64,000 nucleotides of DNA from Allocoleopsis franciscana PCC 7113 (lineage in GTDB: Bacteria > Cyanobacteriota > Cyanobacteriia > Cyanobacteriales > Coleofasciculaceae). Positions 28,441 through 38,034 of the stretch are shown here, piece after piece; position 1 is the stretch's first letter; the number at the start of each line of letters is the position of its first letter. Below the pieces are notes generated by a model. That model was not told where the DNA came from. It did not search any database and was given only the letters and a program-made list of their open reading frames with translations. Position numbers and translations under genes: made by a program. The stretch spans positions 3,932,001-3,996,000 of the forward strand of contig NC_019738.1 of NCBI RefSeq assembly GCF_000317515.1. Reading direction: 5' to 3'.

Positions 28441-30126
28441 TTAACCCAATCCCAAATCCGTCACCGCACCGACACTGCTAGAAGAAACTAACTTGGCATA
28501 TTTGGCCAGCACACCTTTTGTATAACGAGATTTGGGCGGTTGCCAGTTAGCACGGCGTCGTTCGAGTTCCTCATCCGACACATTGAGCTGTAACAACCGC
28601 GCTGGGGCATCAATGGTAATAGTGTCACCTTCTTGAACTAACCCAATTGTCCCTCCAACCGCTGCCTCTGGTGCCACATGTCCCACAACCATGCCGTAGG
28701 TGCCCCCAGAAAACCGCCCGTCGGTAATTAAACCCACCGCATCGCCTAAACCCGCACCAATAAGCGCAGATGTGGGAGCCAGCATTTCTCGCATTCCTGG
28801 CCCACCTTTTGGCCCTTCATAACGGACGACAATCACATCTCCTGCCTGAATCTGACCGGCAAGAATGGCATCTAGGCAAGCTTCCTCAGATTCAAAAACT
28901 CGTGCAGGGCCAGTAATTTGTGGCTTTTTGACCCCGGTGATTTTCGCCACCGCGCCCTCTGTCGCCAGATTCCCTCTCAAAATCGCCAAGTGCCCTTGAG
29001 CATACATCGGATTATCCCAAGGACGAATCACATCCTGGTCTTTTGCGGGTTCTTCTGGAACATCGGCTAATATTTCAGCAATGGTTTGACCCGTAATCGT
29101 TAAGGCATCGCCATGTATTAAATCATGTACCAGCAGCATTTTCATCACTTGAGGAATGCCGCCAGCTCGATGTAAATCAGTGGCTACATATCGACCACTG
29201 GGTTTCAGGTCACACAGTACCGGCACTTTAGCACGAATCGTTTCAAAATCATCGAGAATTAACTCTACTCCAGCCGAATGCGCGATCGCTAATAAATGTA
29301 ATACGGCATTCGTAGAACCCCCGATCGCCATAATCACAGAAATTGCATTTTCAAATGCCTTGCGTGTCAGAATCTGGCGGGGCAATAACTGTTTACGAAT
29401 CGCCTCCACCAAGACAAGAGCAGATTTTTCGGCACTGTCTGCTTTTTCTGCATCCTCAGCTGCCATTGTGGAGGAATATGGTAGGCTCATCCCCATCGCT
29501 TCAAAGGCGGAAGACATCGTATTCGCTGTATACATCCCACCGCAGGAACCTGCACCAGGGCAAGCCTTGCGTTCGACTTCCATCAGTTCGTTTTCATCAA
29601 TCTTGCCTGCGCTGTATTGTCCCACCGCTTCAAAGGCACTAACAACCGTCAAGTCGCGTCCGTTGTGATGTCCGGGTTTGATCGTACCCCCGTAGACGAA
29701 AATAGCGGGGATATTCATCCGTGCCATGGCAATCATCGCCCCTGGCATATTCTTATCACAACCGCCAATTGCCAGCACTCCATCCATACTCTGACCATTG
29801 CAGGCTGTCTCTATCGAGTCTGCAATCACGTCTCGCGACACGAGGGAATACTTCATCCCTTCCGTACCCATCGAGATACCGTCGCTAATGGTAATCGTGC
29901 CGAACATCTGAGGCATGGCACTGGCGTTTTTAACGGCTGCCTCTGCTCGTTGAGCAAGCACATTGATGCCCATATTGCAAGGGGTAATCGTGCTGTACCC
30001 ATTGGCAATTCCCACAATGGGCTTGGTAAAATCTTGGTCTTGGAAACCCACAGCCCGTAGCATGGCACGGTTAGGCGATCGCTGAACGCCCTGGGTAACG
30101 ACTTGGCTTCTAACGTTGTCCGGCAT
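28441..30126 (-). CDS. ilvD: Dihydroxy-acid dehydratase
   Basis: Dehydrates 2,3-dihydroxy-isovalerate and 2,3-dihydroxy-3-methylvalerate in valine and isoleucine synthesis; cytoplasmic Fe-S enzyme. The 561-aa length is normal. Cluster-ligand cysteines are at C50 (TITPCN), C123 (GGCDKN) and C195 ([12 protein letters not shown]), the pattern of the [2Fe-2S] class. The C-terminal [15 protein letters not shown] is typical. It starts at ATG 30126. CTATCCG heptamers and a copy of a 25-bp interspersed repeat lie just upstream. No other branched-chain gene is nearby. Confidence 0.96.
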   Translation of the reverse strand: MPDNVRSQVVTQGVQRSPNRAMLRAVGFQDQDFTKPIVGIANGYSTITPCNMGINVLAQRAEAAVKNASAMPQMFGTITISDGISMGTEGMKYSLVSRDVIADSIETACNGQSMDGVLAIGGCDKNMPGAMIAMARMNIPAIFVYGGTIKPGHHNGRDLTVVSAFEAVGQYSAGKIDENELMEVERKACPGAGSCGGMYTANTMSSAFEAMGMSLPYSSTMAAEDAEKADSAEKSALVLVEAIRKQLLPRQILTRKAFENAISVIMAIGGSTNAVLHLLAIAHSAGVELILDDFETIRAKVPVLCDLKPSGRYVATDLHRAGGIPQVMKMLLVHDLIHGDALTITGQTIAEILADVPEEPAKDQDVIRPWDNPMYAQGHLAILRGNLATEGAVAKITGVKKPQITGPARVFESEEACLDAILAGQIQAGDVIVVRYEGPKGGPGMREMLAPTSALIGAGLGDAVGLITDGRFSGGTYGMVVGHVAPEAAVGGTIGLVQEGDTITIDAPARLLQLNVSDEELERRRANWQPPKSRYTKGVLAKYAKLVSSSSVGAVTDLGLG

Positions 30127-30144
30127 TGGTGTGTTCTTCCTTGG

Positions 30145-30165
30145 CTATCCGCTATCCGCTATCAG
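30145..30165. repeat. Heptamer repeat CTATCCG x3
   Basis: Two perfect copies and one variant (CTATCAG) about 20 bases upstream of the ilvD start. Confidence 0.55.
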
Positions 30166-30215
30166 CAACATGGGTTGGAGGTTAGTGCTTAGAGCAAATA
30201 ACGCCTAACCTTGCA

Positions 30216-30240
30216 ACATTCAATCGGCTAACCTTCCAAC
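30216..30240. repeat. 25-bp interspersed repeat, copy 1
   Basis: Matches 42316-42340 at 21 of 25 positions, with core ATTCAA(T/C)CGGCT. Lies in the ilvD upstream region. Confidence 0.5.
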
Positions 30241-30326
30241 TTGACAAAAGGATCTTGCGCTGACAGCTATTTTTTGATTGTCTCAGAATGTATGATGCAT
30301 AGTCCGAATTGTATTCGGCTCATTCT

Positions 30327-30761
30327 TCAGAAACTCTCAACATATCGCTTCAGTTCCCTTGCCATTCGTTGATTCCCTCGCTGTTCATCTACCCGTATAA
30401 ACGGCAGAAATACACGAGTTAAGAACCCTGAATAATAATTTTTGTGAATATATTGGGTACGACCCACACCAATTTCTTGCAACTCAAACACATACTCATT
30501 GCGAAAGCCAGGAATGGAGGAAACCCAGCTAAGGCAGACATGGGGCTGAACTTGTATTACCAAAGGCTCAAACTCGGTTTCATCTTCGTAGGGAATCCGT
30601 CGTAGAGAGAGGCAAACTTCGTTTCCCTGGCGAAAGGGAACATTTGAGTTACGGTCATATAAAAACGTATTCCAGTGCTTCCATTGCTCTTTCTGGAACA
30701 ATGCCTGCCAAACCTTCTGTTTCGGCGCATTAATCACAATTTCAGTGTAAAGACTCGTCAT
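30327..30761 (-). CDS. SRPBCC-family protein
   Basis: A 144-aa protein with the START/SRPBCC helix-grip pattern: an N-terminal strand and helix (EIVINAPKQKVWQALF), KHWNTFLYD, then alternating strands and a long C-terminal helix ending ARELKRYVESF. This fold binds hydrophobic ligands in a central cavity; neither ligand nor reaction can be read from the sequence. It lies between ilvD and the malic enzyme gene on the minus strand. Confidence 0.75.
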   Translation of the reverse strand: MTSLYTEIVINAPKQKVWQALFQKEQWKHWNTFLYDRNSNVPFRQGNEVCLSLRRIPYEDETEFEPLVIQVQPHVCLSWVSSIPGFRNEYVFELQEIGVGRTQYIHKNYYSGFLTRVFLPFIRVDEQRGNQRMARELKRYVESF

Positions 30762-30823
30762 AAAAAAGGCATATCACCTCCTACTCGTAGTCTGTCAACC
30801 TTGAATTGAAGGGTTGGTAGAAG

Positions 30824-30922
30824 ATAAGGGGACAAGGGGACAAGGGGGACAAAGAAGACAAGGGGGACAAAGAAGACAAAGGGGACAAAGAAGACAAGGG
30901 GACAAGGAGATAGGAGATAAGA
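30824..30922. repeat. Purine-rich minisatellite (18-bp units)
   Basis: Three 18-bp units of the form GGGGGACAAAGAAGACAA at 30844-30897, flanked by shorter GGGGACAA and GGAGATAA variants. One strand is almost purely purine. A 63-codon open frame across it encodes only low-complexity FVPLVFF-type sequence and is not a gene. Confidence 0.8.
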
Positions 30923-31092
30923 GAGAAGTTTTATTAAATTACCCCTCAAATCTACCTTGATGCTCTACTAGGTGTAACTGAGTACAATGAGTAACCCATT
31001 CGCCCTGTAGGCTAGGTGTTATTTGAGATTTTAGATTAATAAATTGGAAATCAATCTAAAATCTACAAGTTAAAAGCCAAAATTGATATAGC

Positions 31093-32484
31093 ATGGCAGA
31101 CTTAACACCCAATCCTAGCTTCAGTTTAACGATCCGCGTACAAGTGCCCAACCGTGCCGGGATGTTAGCCAGCGTGACACAGGCGATCGCAGATGTGGGA
31201 GGGAACCTTGGACAAATTAAGCTCCTCGAACAAACTCGCAAGATTGCCATTCGCGACATTACAGTGGATGCGACAAGCACGGAACACGCCGAACAAATTG
31301 TAAACGCGGTTAAAGCCGTGAGCCATATCAAAGTGCTCAATGTCTACGATCGCACATTTAACATGCATCGGGGCGGCAAAATTTGTATCCAAGGCAAAAT
31401 GCCGCTAGAAACTCAAGCCGATTTAGCCATGGCTTACACCCCCGGTGTGGGTCGAATTTGTGAAGCGATCGCAGAAGACCCAGAAAAAGTTTACTCCCTC
31501 ACGATCAAAAGCAACACCGTCGCCATTGTCACCGATGGCAGTGCCGTATTGGGATTGGGCAACTTAGGCGCAGAGGCAGCGCTGCCAGTCATGGAAGGCA
31601 AAGCCATGCTGTTTAAAAAGTTTGCGGGGATTGATGCTTTTCCCATTTGTCTAGCGAACCAAAGTACAGACCAAATTGTCGAAACCGTCAAGAATATCGC
31701 TCCCGTATTTGGGGGTGTCAACCTGGAAGATATCAGTGCGCCTCGCTGCTTTGAAATTGAAGAACGACTGCGACGGGAATTGGATATTCCTGTGTTTCAC
31801 GATGACCAACATGGTACAGCGATTGTCAGCCTCGCGGCTTTGATTAACGCCCTGAAGTTGGTACACAAATCCATGGAAGACGTGAGGATTGTGATTAATG
31901 GGGCGGGTGCGGCTGGAATTGCGATCGCCCGCTTACTGCGGAAAGCCGGTGCTAAGACCATCTTAATGTGCGACTCTCAAGGCATCCTCTCCAAAAGCCG
32001 TGCTGACTTAACCTCGCAAAAGAAAGAATTTGCCGTTGATGCGGCAGGTTCCCTTGCCGGTGCCATGTCCGGTGCCGATGTATTTTTGGGGGTTAGTGTG
32101 CCCCATGTCTTAACGCCACAGATGGTGCTGTCGATGGCTAAAAAACCCATTGTCATGGCGATGGCAAATCCCATCCCAGAAATTCAGCCGGAATTAGTGG
32201 AACATGATGTGGCGGTGATGGCAACCGGTCGGAGTGATTACCCCAATCAAATTAATAACGTCCTCGCCTTTCCGGGAATTTTTCGCGGTGCTCTAGATTG
32301 CCGTGCACAGGAAATTACCACCAATATGTATTTAGAAGCGGCAAATGCGATCGCCTCCCTGATTCATGCCTCAGATTTAGATCGAGAACACATCATTCCT
32401 TCGGTATTTGATGAGCGAGTCGTAACAGCCGTTGCCGGTGCTGTGCAGCGTGCGGCACGACAAGATGGTGTAGCCCGTCGGTAA
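31093..32484 (+). CDS. Malic enzyme with N-terminal ACT domain
   Basis: Oxidative decarboxylation of malate to pyruvate with NAD(P). The 463-aa protein has an ACT regulatory domain at about residues 10-85 (TIRVQVPNRAGMLASVTQAIADVGGNLG), then the malic N-domain (AYTPGVGRICEAI, GDG-like TDGSAVLGLGNLG) and the NAD-binding C-domain with INGAGAAGIAIARLLRKAG. The metal and malate region FHDDQHGTA is intact. The ACT fusion suggests control by a small ligand such as an amino acid. Cofactor preference is not readable by eye. A convergent ATPase gene follows behind repeats. Confidence 0.9.
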   Translation: MADLTPNPSFSLTIRVQVPNRAGMLASVTQAIADVGGNLGQIKLLEQTRKIAIRDITVDATSTEHAEQIVNAVKAVSHIKVLNVYDRTFNMHRGGKICIQGKMPLETQADLAMAYTPGVGRICEAIAEDPEKVYSLTIKSNTVAIVTDGSAVLGLGNLGAEAALPVMEGKAMLFKKFAGIDAFPICLANQSTDQIVETVKNIAPVFGGVNLEDISAPRCFEIEERLRRELDIPVFHDDQHGTAIVSLAALINALKLVHKSMEDVRIVINGAGAAGIAIARLLRKAGAKTILMCDSQGILSKSRADLTSQKKEFAVDAAGSLAGAMSGADVFLGVSVPHVLTPQMVLSMAKKPIVMAMANPIPEIQPELVEHDVAVMATGRSDYPNQINNVLAFPGIFRGALDCRAQEITTNMYLEAANAIASLIHASDLDREHIIPSVFDERVVTAVAGAVQRAARQDGVARR

Positions 32485-32502
32485 TTCTTTTCTGCTTTTG
32501 TT

Positions 32503-32545
32503 CCCCCCTTTTTAACCGGAGCTCATACGAGGAGGGTTAGGGGGG
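32503..32545. terminator. Hairpin between convergent malic enzyme and ATPase genes
   Basis: CCCCCCT-AACC pairs with GGTTAGGGGGG, with a four-base T bulge on the left arm. The position after the malic enzyme stop suits a terminator. Confidence 0.5.
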
Positions 32546-32626
32546 ATCGTAGTCGGATTTGCGGTGTTCATTCTCCTTTTTCTTAATATTATGTCCGGCT
32601 GAATACTTACACTTTGGTGGAGGTAA

Positions 32627-32680
32627 GGCAGATGGCAGAAGGCAGAAGGCAGAAGGCAGAAGGCAGAAGGCAGAAGGCAG
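32627..32680. repeat. Heptamer tandem repeat GGCAGAA (about 7 units)
   Basis: A degenerate first copy (GGCAGAT), six perfect copies from 32634 to 32675 and a partial copy. Intergenic between convergent genes. Confidence 0.85.
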
Positions 32681-32732
32681 CGTTCTCCCTTGTCCTTCTA
32701 TCTACTACCTTTGACTGCAACTTGATATGAAG

Positions 32733-33848
32733 CTATAAAATGCGATGTTTCAACCAAAATGATAAAAGTGGCATTGCCACTCGATACCCTACTTTTGCTC
32801 CATAAATTAATCCTTTCTGTTCCAATCCTGTAAGCGCCCCCTGAAACCCACCACCTCTTGAAAACTGGTGTTTCTGAAGATAGGGGCGTGAATGGGGGCT
32901 ATCTGTCGGATCGATCGCTAAACTTTCCAGAACCCGTGCCTGAATGGGAGGCAGGAGGAGTAGAAGAGATTCAAAGGTAACAGACAGATCCTCGACCAAT
33001 CTTAATGTGCTGCGATGGACGTGATCGAGTTGGATGAGTTTTGGAGAAGATGGCAAGGAAAACCGAGTTTCTTCATCCTGATAAAAGCAACGATGGTCAC
33101 TCCAAATTCGCCGCGCTAAGGCGATCGCATCTCCAACATGCCCCTGTGTGTAATCTAGAAATAATTCCAGGGCATCCCCTTCAAACTTTAAGCCTTCTGC
33201 TGCCATGGCTTCAACGAGCCACGTTTCAAGTTCTTGATGTTGCACGGGAAGCAGGGAAACGATTTGAACCTCGCTCCCTTCCACCCAGTCTTCTGGTGTT
33301 GTTGCCAGGACAACATAGCTGACCCGATTTTGCCGTTGAATTTCCTGCCGCAAATAGGATTCCCATCGACCGGCCCGATCCCAAGAACGAATATGGGGGA
33401 AATTCTGGAAGACAAACACCACTCGACCGCTTAACTGTTCTGCTATGACCTGGGGAAGGTTTAATAAGGCTTCCAGGATCAGCCATTCATCATTGAGGGC
33501 AACCTGCCAAACAAAACGGGCTTGATGGACTGTTGGTTGTTCTAATTGCAGAGGATAGCTAGAAGCCCACTGCTCGATCAACGTTCGTTCTTCCGATGTG
33601 GCAAAGATATGAAGCATTCCCTCTGCCAACAACTCTAAAAAGCGAGAAGAGGTGGTGGCCCTTAGGCAATCGATCTCTAAAACTCTGGCTCCAATTTGCT
33701 GTGCTGCATGGCGAATCAGCGATCGCCTCCCGCTTCCAGTCACACCAGTCAGCATCAAATCCTGGTCAGCCGCCAAAATTGTACAGATTTGCTCTAGCTC
33801 AATCTGCCTGCCAATCAACCCCTGCGGCTTAAACGTATCATTCATCAT
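32733..33848 (-). CDS. AAA/STAND-like ATP-binding protein
   Basis: About 371 aa, starting at ATG 33848 or 33845 (the frame extends to a TTG at 33854). The N-terminal region GLIGRQIELEQI resembles STAND/AAA proteins, with Walker A GVTGSGRRS at about residues 36-44. The Walker B-like strand RVVFVFQNF lacks the usual acidic pair. Residues 270-371 look helical and may form a winged-helix domain. Its function is unknown. It is divergent from the P-type ATPase, and the 160-bp gap has operator-like repeats, so regulation of the pump by this protein is a possibility only. Confidence 0.65.
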   Translation of the reverse strand: MMNDTFKPQGLIGRQIELEQICTILAADQDLMLTGVTGSGRRSLIRHAAQQIGARVLEIDCLRATTSSRFLELLAEGMLHIFATSEERTLIEQWASSYPLQLEQPTVHQARFVWQVALNDEWLILEALLNLPQVIAEQLSGRVVFVFQNFPHIRSWDRAGRWESYLRQEIQRQNRVSYVVLATTPEDWVEGSEVQIVSLLPVQHQELETWLVEAMAAEGLKFEGDALELFLDYTQGHVGDAIALARRIWSDHRCFYQDEETRFSLPSSPKLIQLDHVHRSTLRLVEDLSVTFESLLLLLPPIQARVLESLAIDPTDSPHSRPYLQKHQFSRGGGFQGALTGLEQKGLIYGAKVGYRVAMPLLSFWLKHRIL

Positions 33849-33939
33849 AGTCAACCTATCATCCTCACCCTGAAGCCCGCCTTACATTGAGAAACCATTG
33901 ACTTTTTTCTTTCCACCCCAAAGGAATTTTCGATGCACT

Positions 33940-33999
33940 GGTGCTTGCACCAAAAAATAGTGCAATGATAGTTTTAAAGAACTATTTTTTAGTGCAAGG
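33940..33999. promoter_or_regulatory. Operator-like repeats before the P-type ATPase
   Basis: GGTGC-TT-GCACC (33940-33951); AAAAAATAGT (33952-33961) with its perfect 10-bp inverse ACTATTTTTT (33981-33990); and TAGTGCAA repeated directly at 33958-33965 and 33990-33997, 32 bp apart (about three helical turns). The ATG lies at 34010. The arrangement suits one or two binding sites of a dimeric regulator; which regulator is unknown. Confidence 0.5.
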
Positions 34000-34009
34000 T
34001 TGTTGACCC

Positions 34010-36835
34010 ATGTCTGCCATCTCCTCGCGCTCTCAGATTTCTCAACCCTCTACGAGCCAATCCTGGCACACAATCGAAGCGGAAAAAGCCCTTTGGCTGC
34101 TCAAGAGCGATCGCACACAGGGTTTAACCCAGAACCAGGTTGACCAGAATTTACAGGACTACGGTACAAACGAGCTGGTCGAAACGGCAGGGCGTTCGCC
34201 GCTGGAAATTTTCTGGGATCAGTTTAAGAACATCATGTTGCTGATGCTGATCGCCGTTGCCATTATTTCCACGATTCTAGATGTGCGCGAATCCCTGACG
34301 AAGGGGCAGTTCATCTTTCCCAAAGACGCAGTGGCCATCTTTGCGGTGGTGCTGCTGAATGGGCTACTGGGCTATCTTCAGGAGAGCGGAGCCGAAAAAG
34401 CACTGGCAGCCCTGAAAAACATGGCATCCTCCAAAGTCCGGTTGCTCCGTAATGGAAAACCTGTAGAAGTGGAGTCTAAGGAACTGGTTCCGGGCGATAT
34501 CATGCTGCTGGAGGCAGGGGTCAAGGTGGCAGCCGATGGGCGAATTTTGGAAGCTGCAAATTTACAGGTGCGAGAAGCCGCCCTCACGGGAGAAGCACAC
34601 GCCGTGGAAAAACAAGCCAGTGCAATTTTGCCAGAGGATGCCCCGTTAGGCGATCGCATCAATCTGGTCTTTTCTGGAACAGAGGTGGTGCAGGGACGAG
34701 CAACAGTGCTGGTGACAGGCACCGGGATGCAGACTGAATTGGGTAAGATCGCCACGGCGCTGCAATCCGTTGAAACAGAGCCTACACCACTGCAAAAACG
34801 TATGACCCAACTGGGAAATACGTTGGTGACAGGGTCGTTAATTCTGGTAGGACTCGTCATTGCTGGTGGGACGCTATTTAATCCTTCATTGTTTGAGGAA
34901 CTGGTTAAAGTTTCTCTCAGTATGGCGGTTGCAGTTGTCCCAGAAGGCTTACCCGCTGTGATTACCGTTACCCTGGCATTGGGCACGCAACGCATGGTGA
35001 AGCGCAATGCCCTGATTCGCAAACTACCTGCGGTGGAAACCCTTGGTTCTGTCACCACCATTTGTTCAGACAAAACGGGAACCCTGACGCAGAACAAAAT
35101 GGTGGTGCAGGCAGTCCATACCCATCGCTACGCGGCTCGTGTGACAGGGGAGGGATACAGTCCTGAAGGCAAATTCTATCCGCAGGCTAATGCAGAATCA
35201 TCGCCAGAAATTTCCGGGTCGGCAGAACCAGAATTGCGATCGCTCTTAATGGCATGTGTGCTTTGCAATGATGCTGTGTTGCAGAAAGAGCATGGCGACT
35301 GGGCAATTTTGGGCGATCCAACCGAAGGAGCACTGCTGGCAGTCGCCGGAAAAGGGGGATTCCGCAAAGACCAGGAAGAACAGCAGTTACCTCGTGTTGC
35401 TGAGTTTCCGTTTTCCTCTGAACGCAAGCGGATGAGCGTGGTTGTGCAGGATGCATCCGGCAAACTGGGAGATAGTCCATTGGTTATGTTTACCAAAGGT
35501 TCACCTGAACTGGTGCTGGAACGCTGTACCCACATTCAGCAGGACAATCAGGCTCAACCAATTACAACCCAACAACGTCAGCAAATTTTAGAGCAGAACA
35601 ATCAACTTGCCAGCCGAGGGTTGCGTGTCTTAGGGTTTGCTAGCAAGAACTTGACAGAGTTATCACAAGATTCAGACGATAAGGCTGAAACCAACTTGAC
35701 CTGGTTGGGATTAGTGGGAATGCTGGATGCCCCTCGTCCGGAAGTGCGCGAGGCGGTGGAAAAATGCCGTGCCGCCGGGATTCGTCCGGTGATGATTACA
35801 GGCGATCACCAACTTACTGCTCAGGCGATCGCAGAAGACCTGGGCATTGCAAAAATGGGCGATCGCTGCCTGACAGGACAGGAACTCCAGAAGCTTTCCC
35901 AGCCAGAACTGGAAGCCGAAGTTCATCACGTCAGTGTTTATGCTCGCGTTGCCCCTGAACACAAGTTACGCATTGTCCAGGCGCTCCAGCAGCAGGGACA
36001 GATTGTTGCGATGACCGGGGATGGAGTCAACGATGCTCCAGCCTTGAAACAAGCGGATATCGGAGTAGCAATGGGCATCACAGGCACCGATGTTAGTAAA
36101 GAAGCCAGTGACATGGTGCTGCTGGATGACAATTTTGCCACGATTGTTTCGGCAGTTGAAGAAGGTCGAGTCGTTTATATCAACATTCGTCGCTTCATTC
36201 GCTACATCCTGGGTAGTAATATTGGCGAGGTCTTGACGATCGCAGCTGCGCCCTTGTTGGGATTAGGAGGTGTACCCCTCTCTCCCCTGCAAATTCTTTG
36301 GATGAACTTAGTCACTGATGGTCTGCCTGCTTTAGCACTGGCAGTAGAACCGGGTAGACCAATCGTCATGCAGCAACCACCTAAAGATCCAAAGGAGAGC
36401 ATTTTTGCCAGGGGTTTAGGCTCTTACATGATTCGGATTGGTATTATTCTGGCAGTGCTCGCGATTTTGATGATGGTCTGGGCATACGGTTATACCGAAC
36501 AGGTGCAAAGTGAGTTGTTAGACCGCGATCGCTGGCAAACAATGGTGTTCACCACCCTCTGTTTAGCTCAGATGGGACATGCACTGGCGATTCGCTCCAA
36601 CACGCGGTTGATGGTAGAAGTAAATCCCTTCTCAAATCCCTATCTGCTGCTATCCGTTGCCGTCACCAGCATCCTGCAACTGATGCTTATTTACATTGAA
36701 CCACTTCGGAACTTCTTCAATACTCATTACTTGAGTGGATTAGAGCTATTGATTTGCATTGGATTTAGCGCTCTTGTGTTCATCTGGATTGAAGCAGAGA
36801 AGCTATTTATCCGCTGGTATGCCGCTCGTAAGTAG
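34010..36835 (+). CDS. P-type cation ATPase (P2A/PacL-like, probably Ca2+)
   Basis: A 941-aa integral membrane pump. The N-terminal cation-ATPase domain precedes the actuator domain ([10 protein letters not shown]). The phosphorylated Asp354 is in [12 protein letters not shown], with the hinge motif [21 protein letters not shown] shortened here to [10 protein letters not shown] (about residue 670). The membrane-4 motif [14 protein letters not shown] is characteristic of P2-type pumps rather than heavy-metal pumps, which have CPC. About ten membrane segments are visible, four of them after the hinge. The closest familiar model is PacL of cyanobacteria. Ca2+ is likely, but Mn2+ or another cation is not excluded. 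Confidence 0.9.
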   Translation: MSAISSRSQISQPSTSQSWHTIEAEKALWLLKSDRTQGLTQNQVDQNLQDYGTNELVETAGRSPLEIFWDQFKNIMLLMLIAVAIISTILDVRESLTKGQFIFPKDAVAIFAVVLLNGLLGYLQESGAEKALAALKNMASSKVRLLRNGKPVEVESKELVPGDIMLLEAGVKVAADGRILEAANLQVREAALTGEAHAVEKQASAILPEDAPLGDRINLVFSGTEVVQGRATVLVTGTGMQTELGKIATALQSVETEPTPLQKRMTQLGNTLVTGSLILVGLVIAGGTLFNPSLFEELVKVSLSMAVAVVPEGLPAVITVTLALGTQRMVKRNALIRKLPAVETLGSVTTICSDKTGTLTQNKMVVQAVHTHRYAARVTGEGYSPEGKFYPQANAESSPEISGSAEPELRSLLMACVLCNDAVLQKEHGDWAILGDPTEGALLAVAGKGGFRKDQEEQQLPRVAEFPFSSERKRMSVVVQDASGKLGDSPLVMFTKGSPELVLERCTHIQQDNQAQPITTQQRQQILEQNNQLASRGLRVLGFASKNLTELSQDSDDKAETNLTWLGLVGMLDAPRPEVREAVEKCRAAGIRPVMITGDHQLTAQAIAEDLGIAKMGDRCLTGQELQKLSQPELEAEVHHVSVYARVAPEHKLRIVQALQQQGQIVAMTGDGVNDAPALKQADIGVAMGITGTDVSKEASDMVLLDDNFATIVSAVEEGRVVYINIRRFIRYILGSNIGEVLTIAAAPLLGLGGVPLSPLQILWMNLVTDGLPALALAVEPGRPIVMQQPPKDPKESIFARGLGSYMIRIGIILAVLAILMMVWAYGYTEQVQSELLDRDRWQTMVFTTLCLAQMGHALAIRSNTRLMVEVNPFSNPYLLLSVAVTSILQLMLIYIEPLRNFFNTHYLSGLELLICIGFSALVFIWIEAEKLFIRWYAARK

Positions 36836-36997
36836 TCGCTCATGAACCGCTTACACCAGAACGCATAAAAATCTATCCCCTATTTTCAAGTCAGGCACCA
36901 TGGGCAGTAGCTCACAACGAAAAAATGAAAAATCTTATCCCGTCTGCCGCCTGCCTTATTTTCAAGCTAATTCAAACCTAACCCATTAGCCCGGTTG

Positions 36998-37825
36998 ATG
37001 TTTCTTATGAATAAAGCCGATTCACCTTGTGGTATTCAAACGTATAACCAAGGGGACATCACACTTGACCTGGAACTGAGTATTTATCAGCAATTGCAAA
37101 AACAATCTGTCAATCTTGCTGAATTCATACAAAAGTTGAGTTGTTTCATCACAGCATTAGAACACAACCCGGAGAGATACAACATCAACCCCTACACAGA
37201 AAAATTCAATCGAGGAATTCACATTCTAGGTAAGTATGATTCTGAACTAGGTGTTTTTCCTCATTCACATCTAGCCTTGAAATGTTCAGAAGGCCGCTGG
37301 GGTGCAGAAAACCCAAAAAAACAATTTTCCAGAAGCATTCAATTAGCCTGGGAATTTGAAACCCGGTTAAACAACCAAGAGAAGGCACTACTCCAGATTT
37401 GTCCTGTCTACTTGCACTTCCAAACACGAGTCAAGAATGCCCTTTTTAAGAAAATTTTATTTATGCCAAAAATTGAGGGTACCACTTTAGGAAAAACCAA
37501 AGCCGGATTCAGCCCTGAATTTTGTCAGACATTCAAGATTCCCAATTTCCAGGAAATCCTCCACAAATTCAGGTTTTCTTTACATCGTTTTATCGATCCT
37601 GACAAGAAACGTCAACTGCTCAAAATTCAATCTGCCTATTTATTTCAACGTTTGTCTGCAAGAGGAATTATAATCCCTAGTTTAAATCAGAAGAATATTC
37701 TGGCAACATTAAACACGAACAATAAACAAGTTCAATATGTCATTATTGATCCGATCGCGGATTACTATTTACCAATTTCTCCTGCCTATAATCTTCTGAC
37801 AGGCTACCTGTGTAAATTTAAATAA
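36998..37825 (+). CDS. Unknown protein, faint kinase-like motifs
   Basis: About 275 aa (ATG 36998; ATG 37007 is the alternative). I recognise no family with confidence. The second half has a weak resemblance to kinase or aminoglycoside-phosphotransferase folds: ILFMPKIEGTTLGK like a hinge region, SARGIIIPSLNQKNILA where a catalytic loop with His/Asp and Asn would lie, and QYVIIDPIADYY where a metal-binding Asp motif would lie. The catalytic His/Asp of the loop are absent, so a pseudokinase is one reading. The codon and base use does not look foreign. It lies between the P-type ATPase and the SDH protease. Confidence 0.6.
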   Translation: MFLMNKADSPCGIQTYNQGDITLDLELSIYQQLQKQSVNLAEFIQKLSCFITALEHNPERYNINPYTEKFNRGIHILGKYDSELGVFPHSHLALKCSEGRWGAENPKKQFSRSIQLAWEFETRLNNQEKALLQICPVYLHFQTRVKNALFKKILFMPKIEGTTLGKTKAGFSPEFCQTFKIPNFQEILHKFRFSLHRFIDPDKKRQLLKIQSAYLFQRLSARGIIIPSLNQKNILATLNTNNKQVQYVIIDPIADYYLPISPAYNLLTGYLCKFK

Positions 37826-37862
37826 TTTTATATCCCCTTACTACTTTTATCTGTGGCAATAC

Positions 37863-37886
37863 AGAAGTGGTAGCATGACCACTTCT
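37863..37886 (+). terminator. Hairpin after the unknown gene
   Basis: AGAAGTGGT pairs perfectly with ACCACTTCT around a six-base loop (AGCATG), 38 bases after the stop. CTTT follows, a weak U-run. Confidence 0.5.
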
Positions 37887-37902
37887 CTTTGCAGGGTAAG
37901 GA

Positions 37903-37917
37903 CACGACATTGTCGTG
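37903..37917. repeat. Palindrome CACGACA-T-TGTCGTG
   Basis: Perfect 7-bp arms around one base. Its TGTCGTG arm also occurs at 27555-27561, in the outer part of the inverted-repeat element in the broken CHAT gene. Probably a short palindromic repeat family. Confidence 0.5.
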
Positions 37918-38034
37918 CGCTTCTTTTTGCAAGTACACAGCAAATTGGCCCAACTATAACCCAAGTACGATGCCAGTCGCTTGCTGCTAATGATAGCAAT
38001 ATGAAACCGTTTACAGCATGATGGGTTCAAAACC

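Noticed and set aside
29156-29668. 170-codon plus frame inside ilvD
   Set aside because: Antisense shadow of ilvD, composition follows the real gene.
30758-30949. 63-codon frame FVPLVFF repeats
   Set aside because: Translation of the purine-rich minisatellite, low complexity.
32627-32680. CRISPR-like array
   Set aside because: Units are 7 bp without spacers, so it is a simple tandem repeat.
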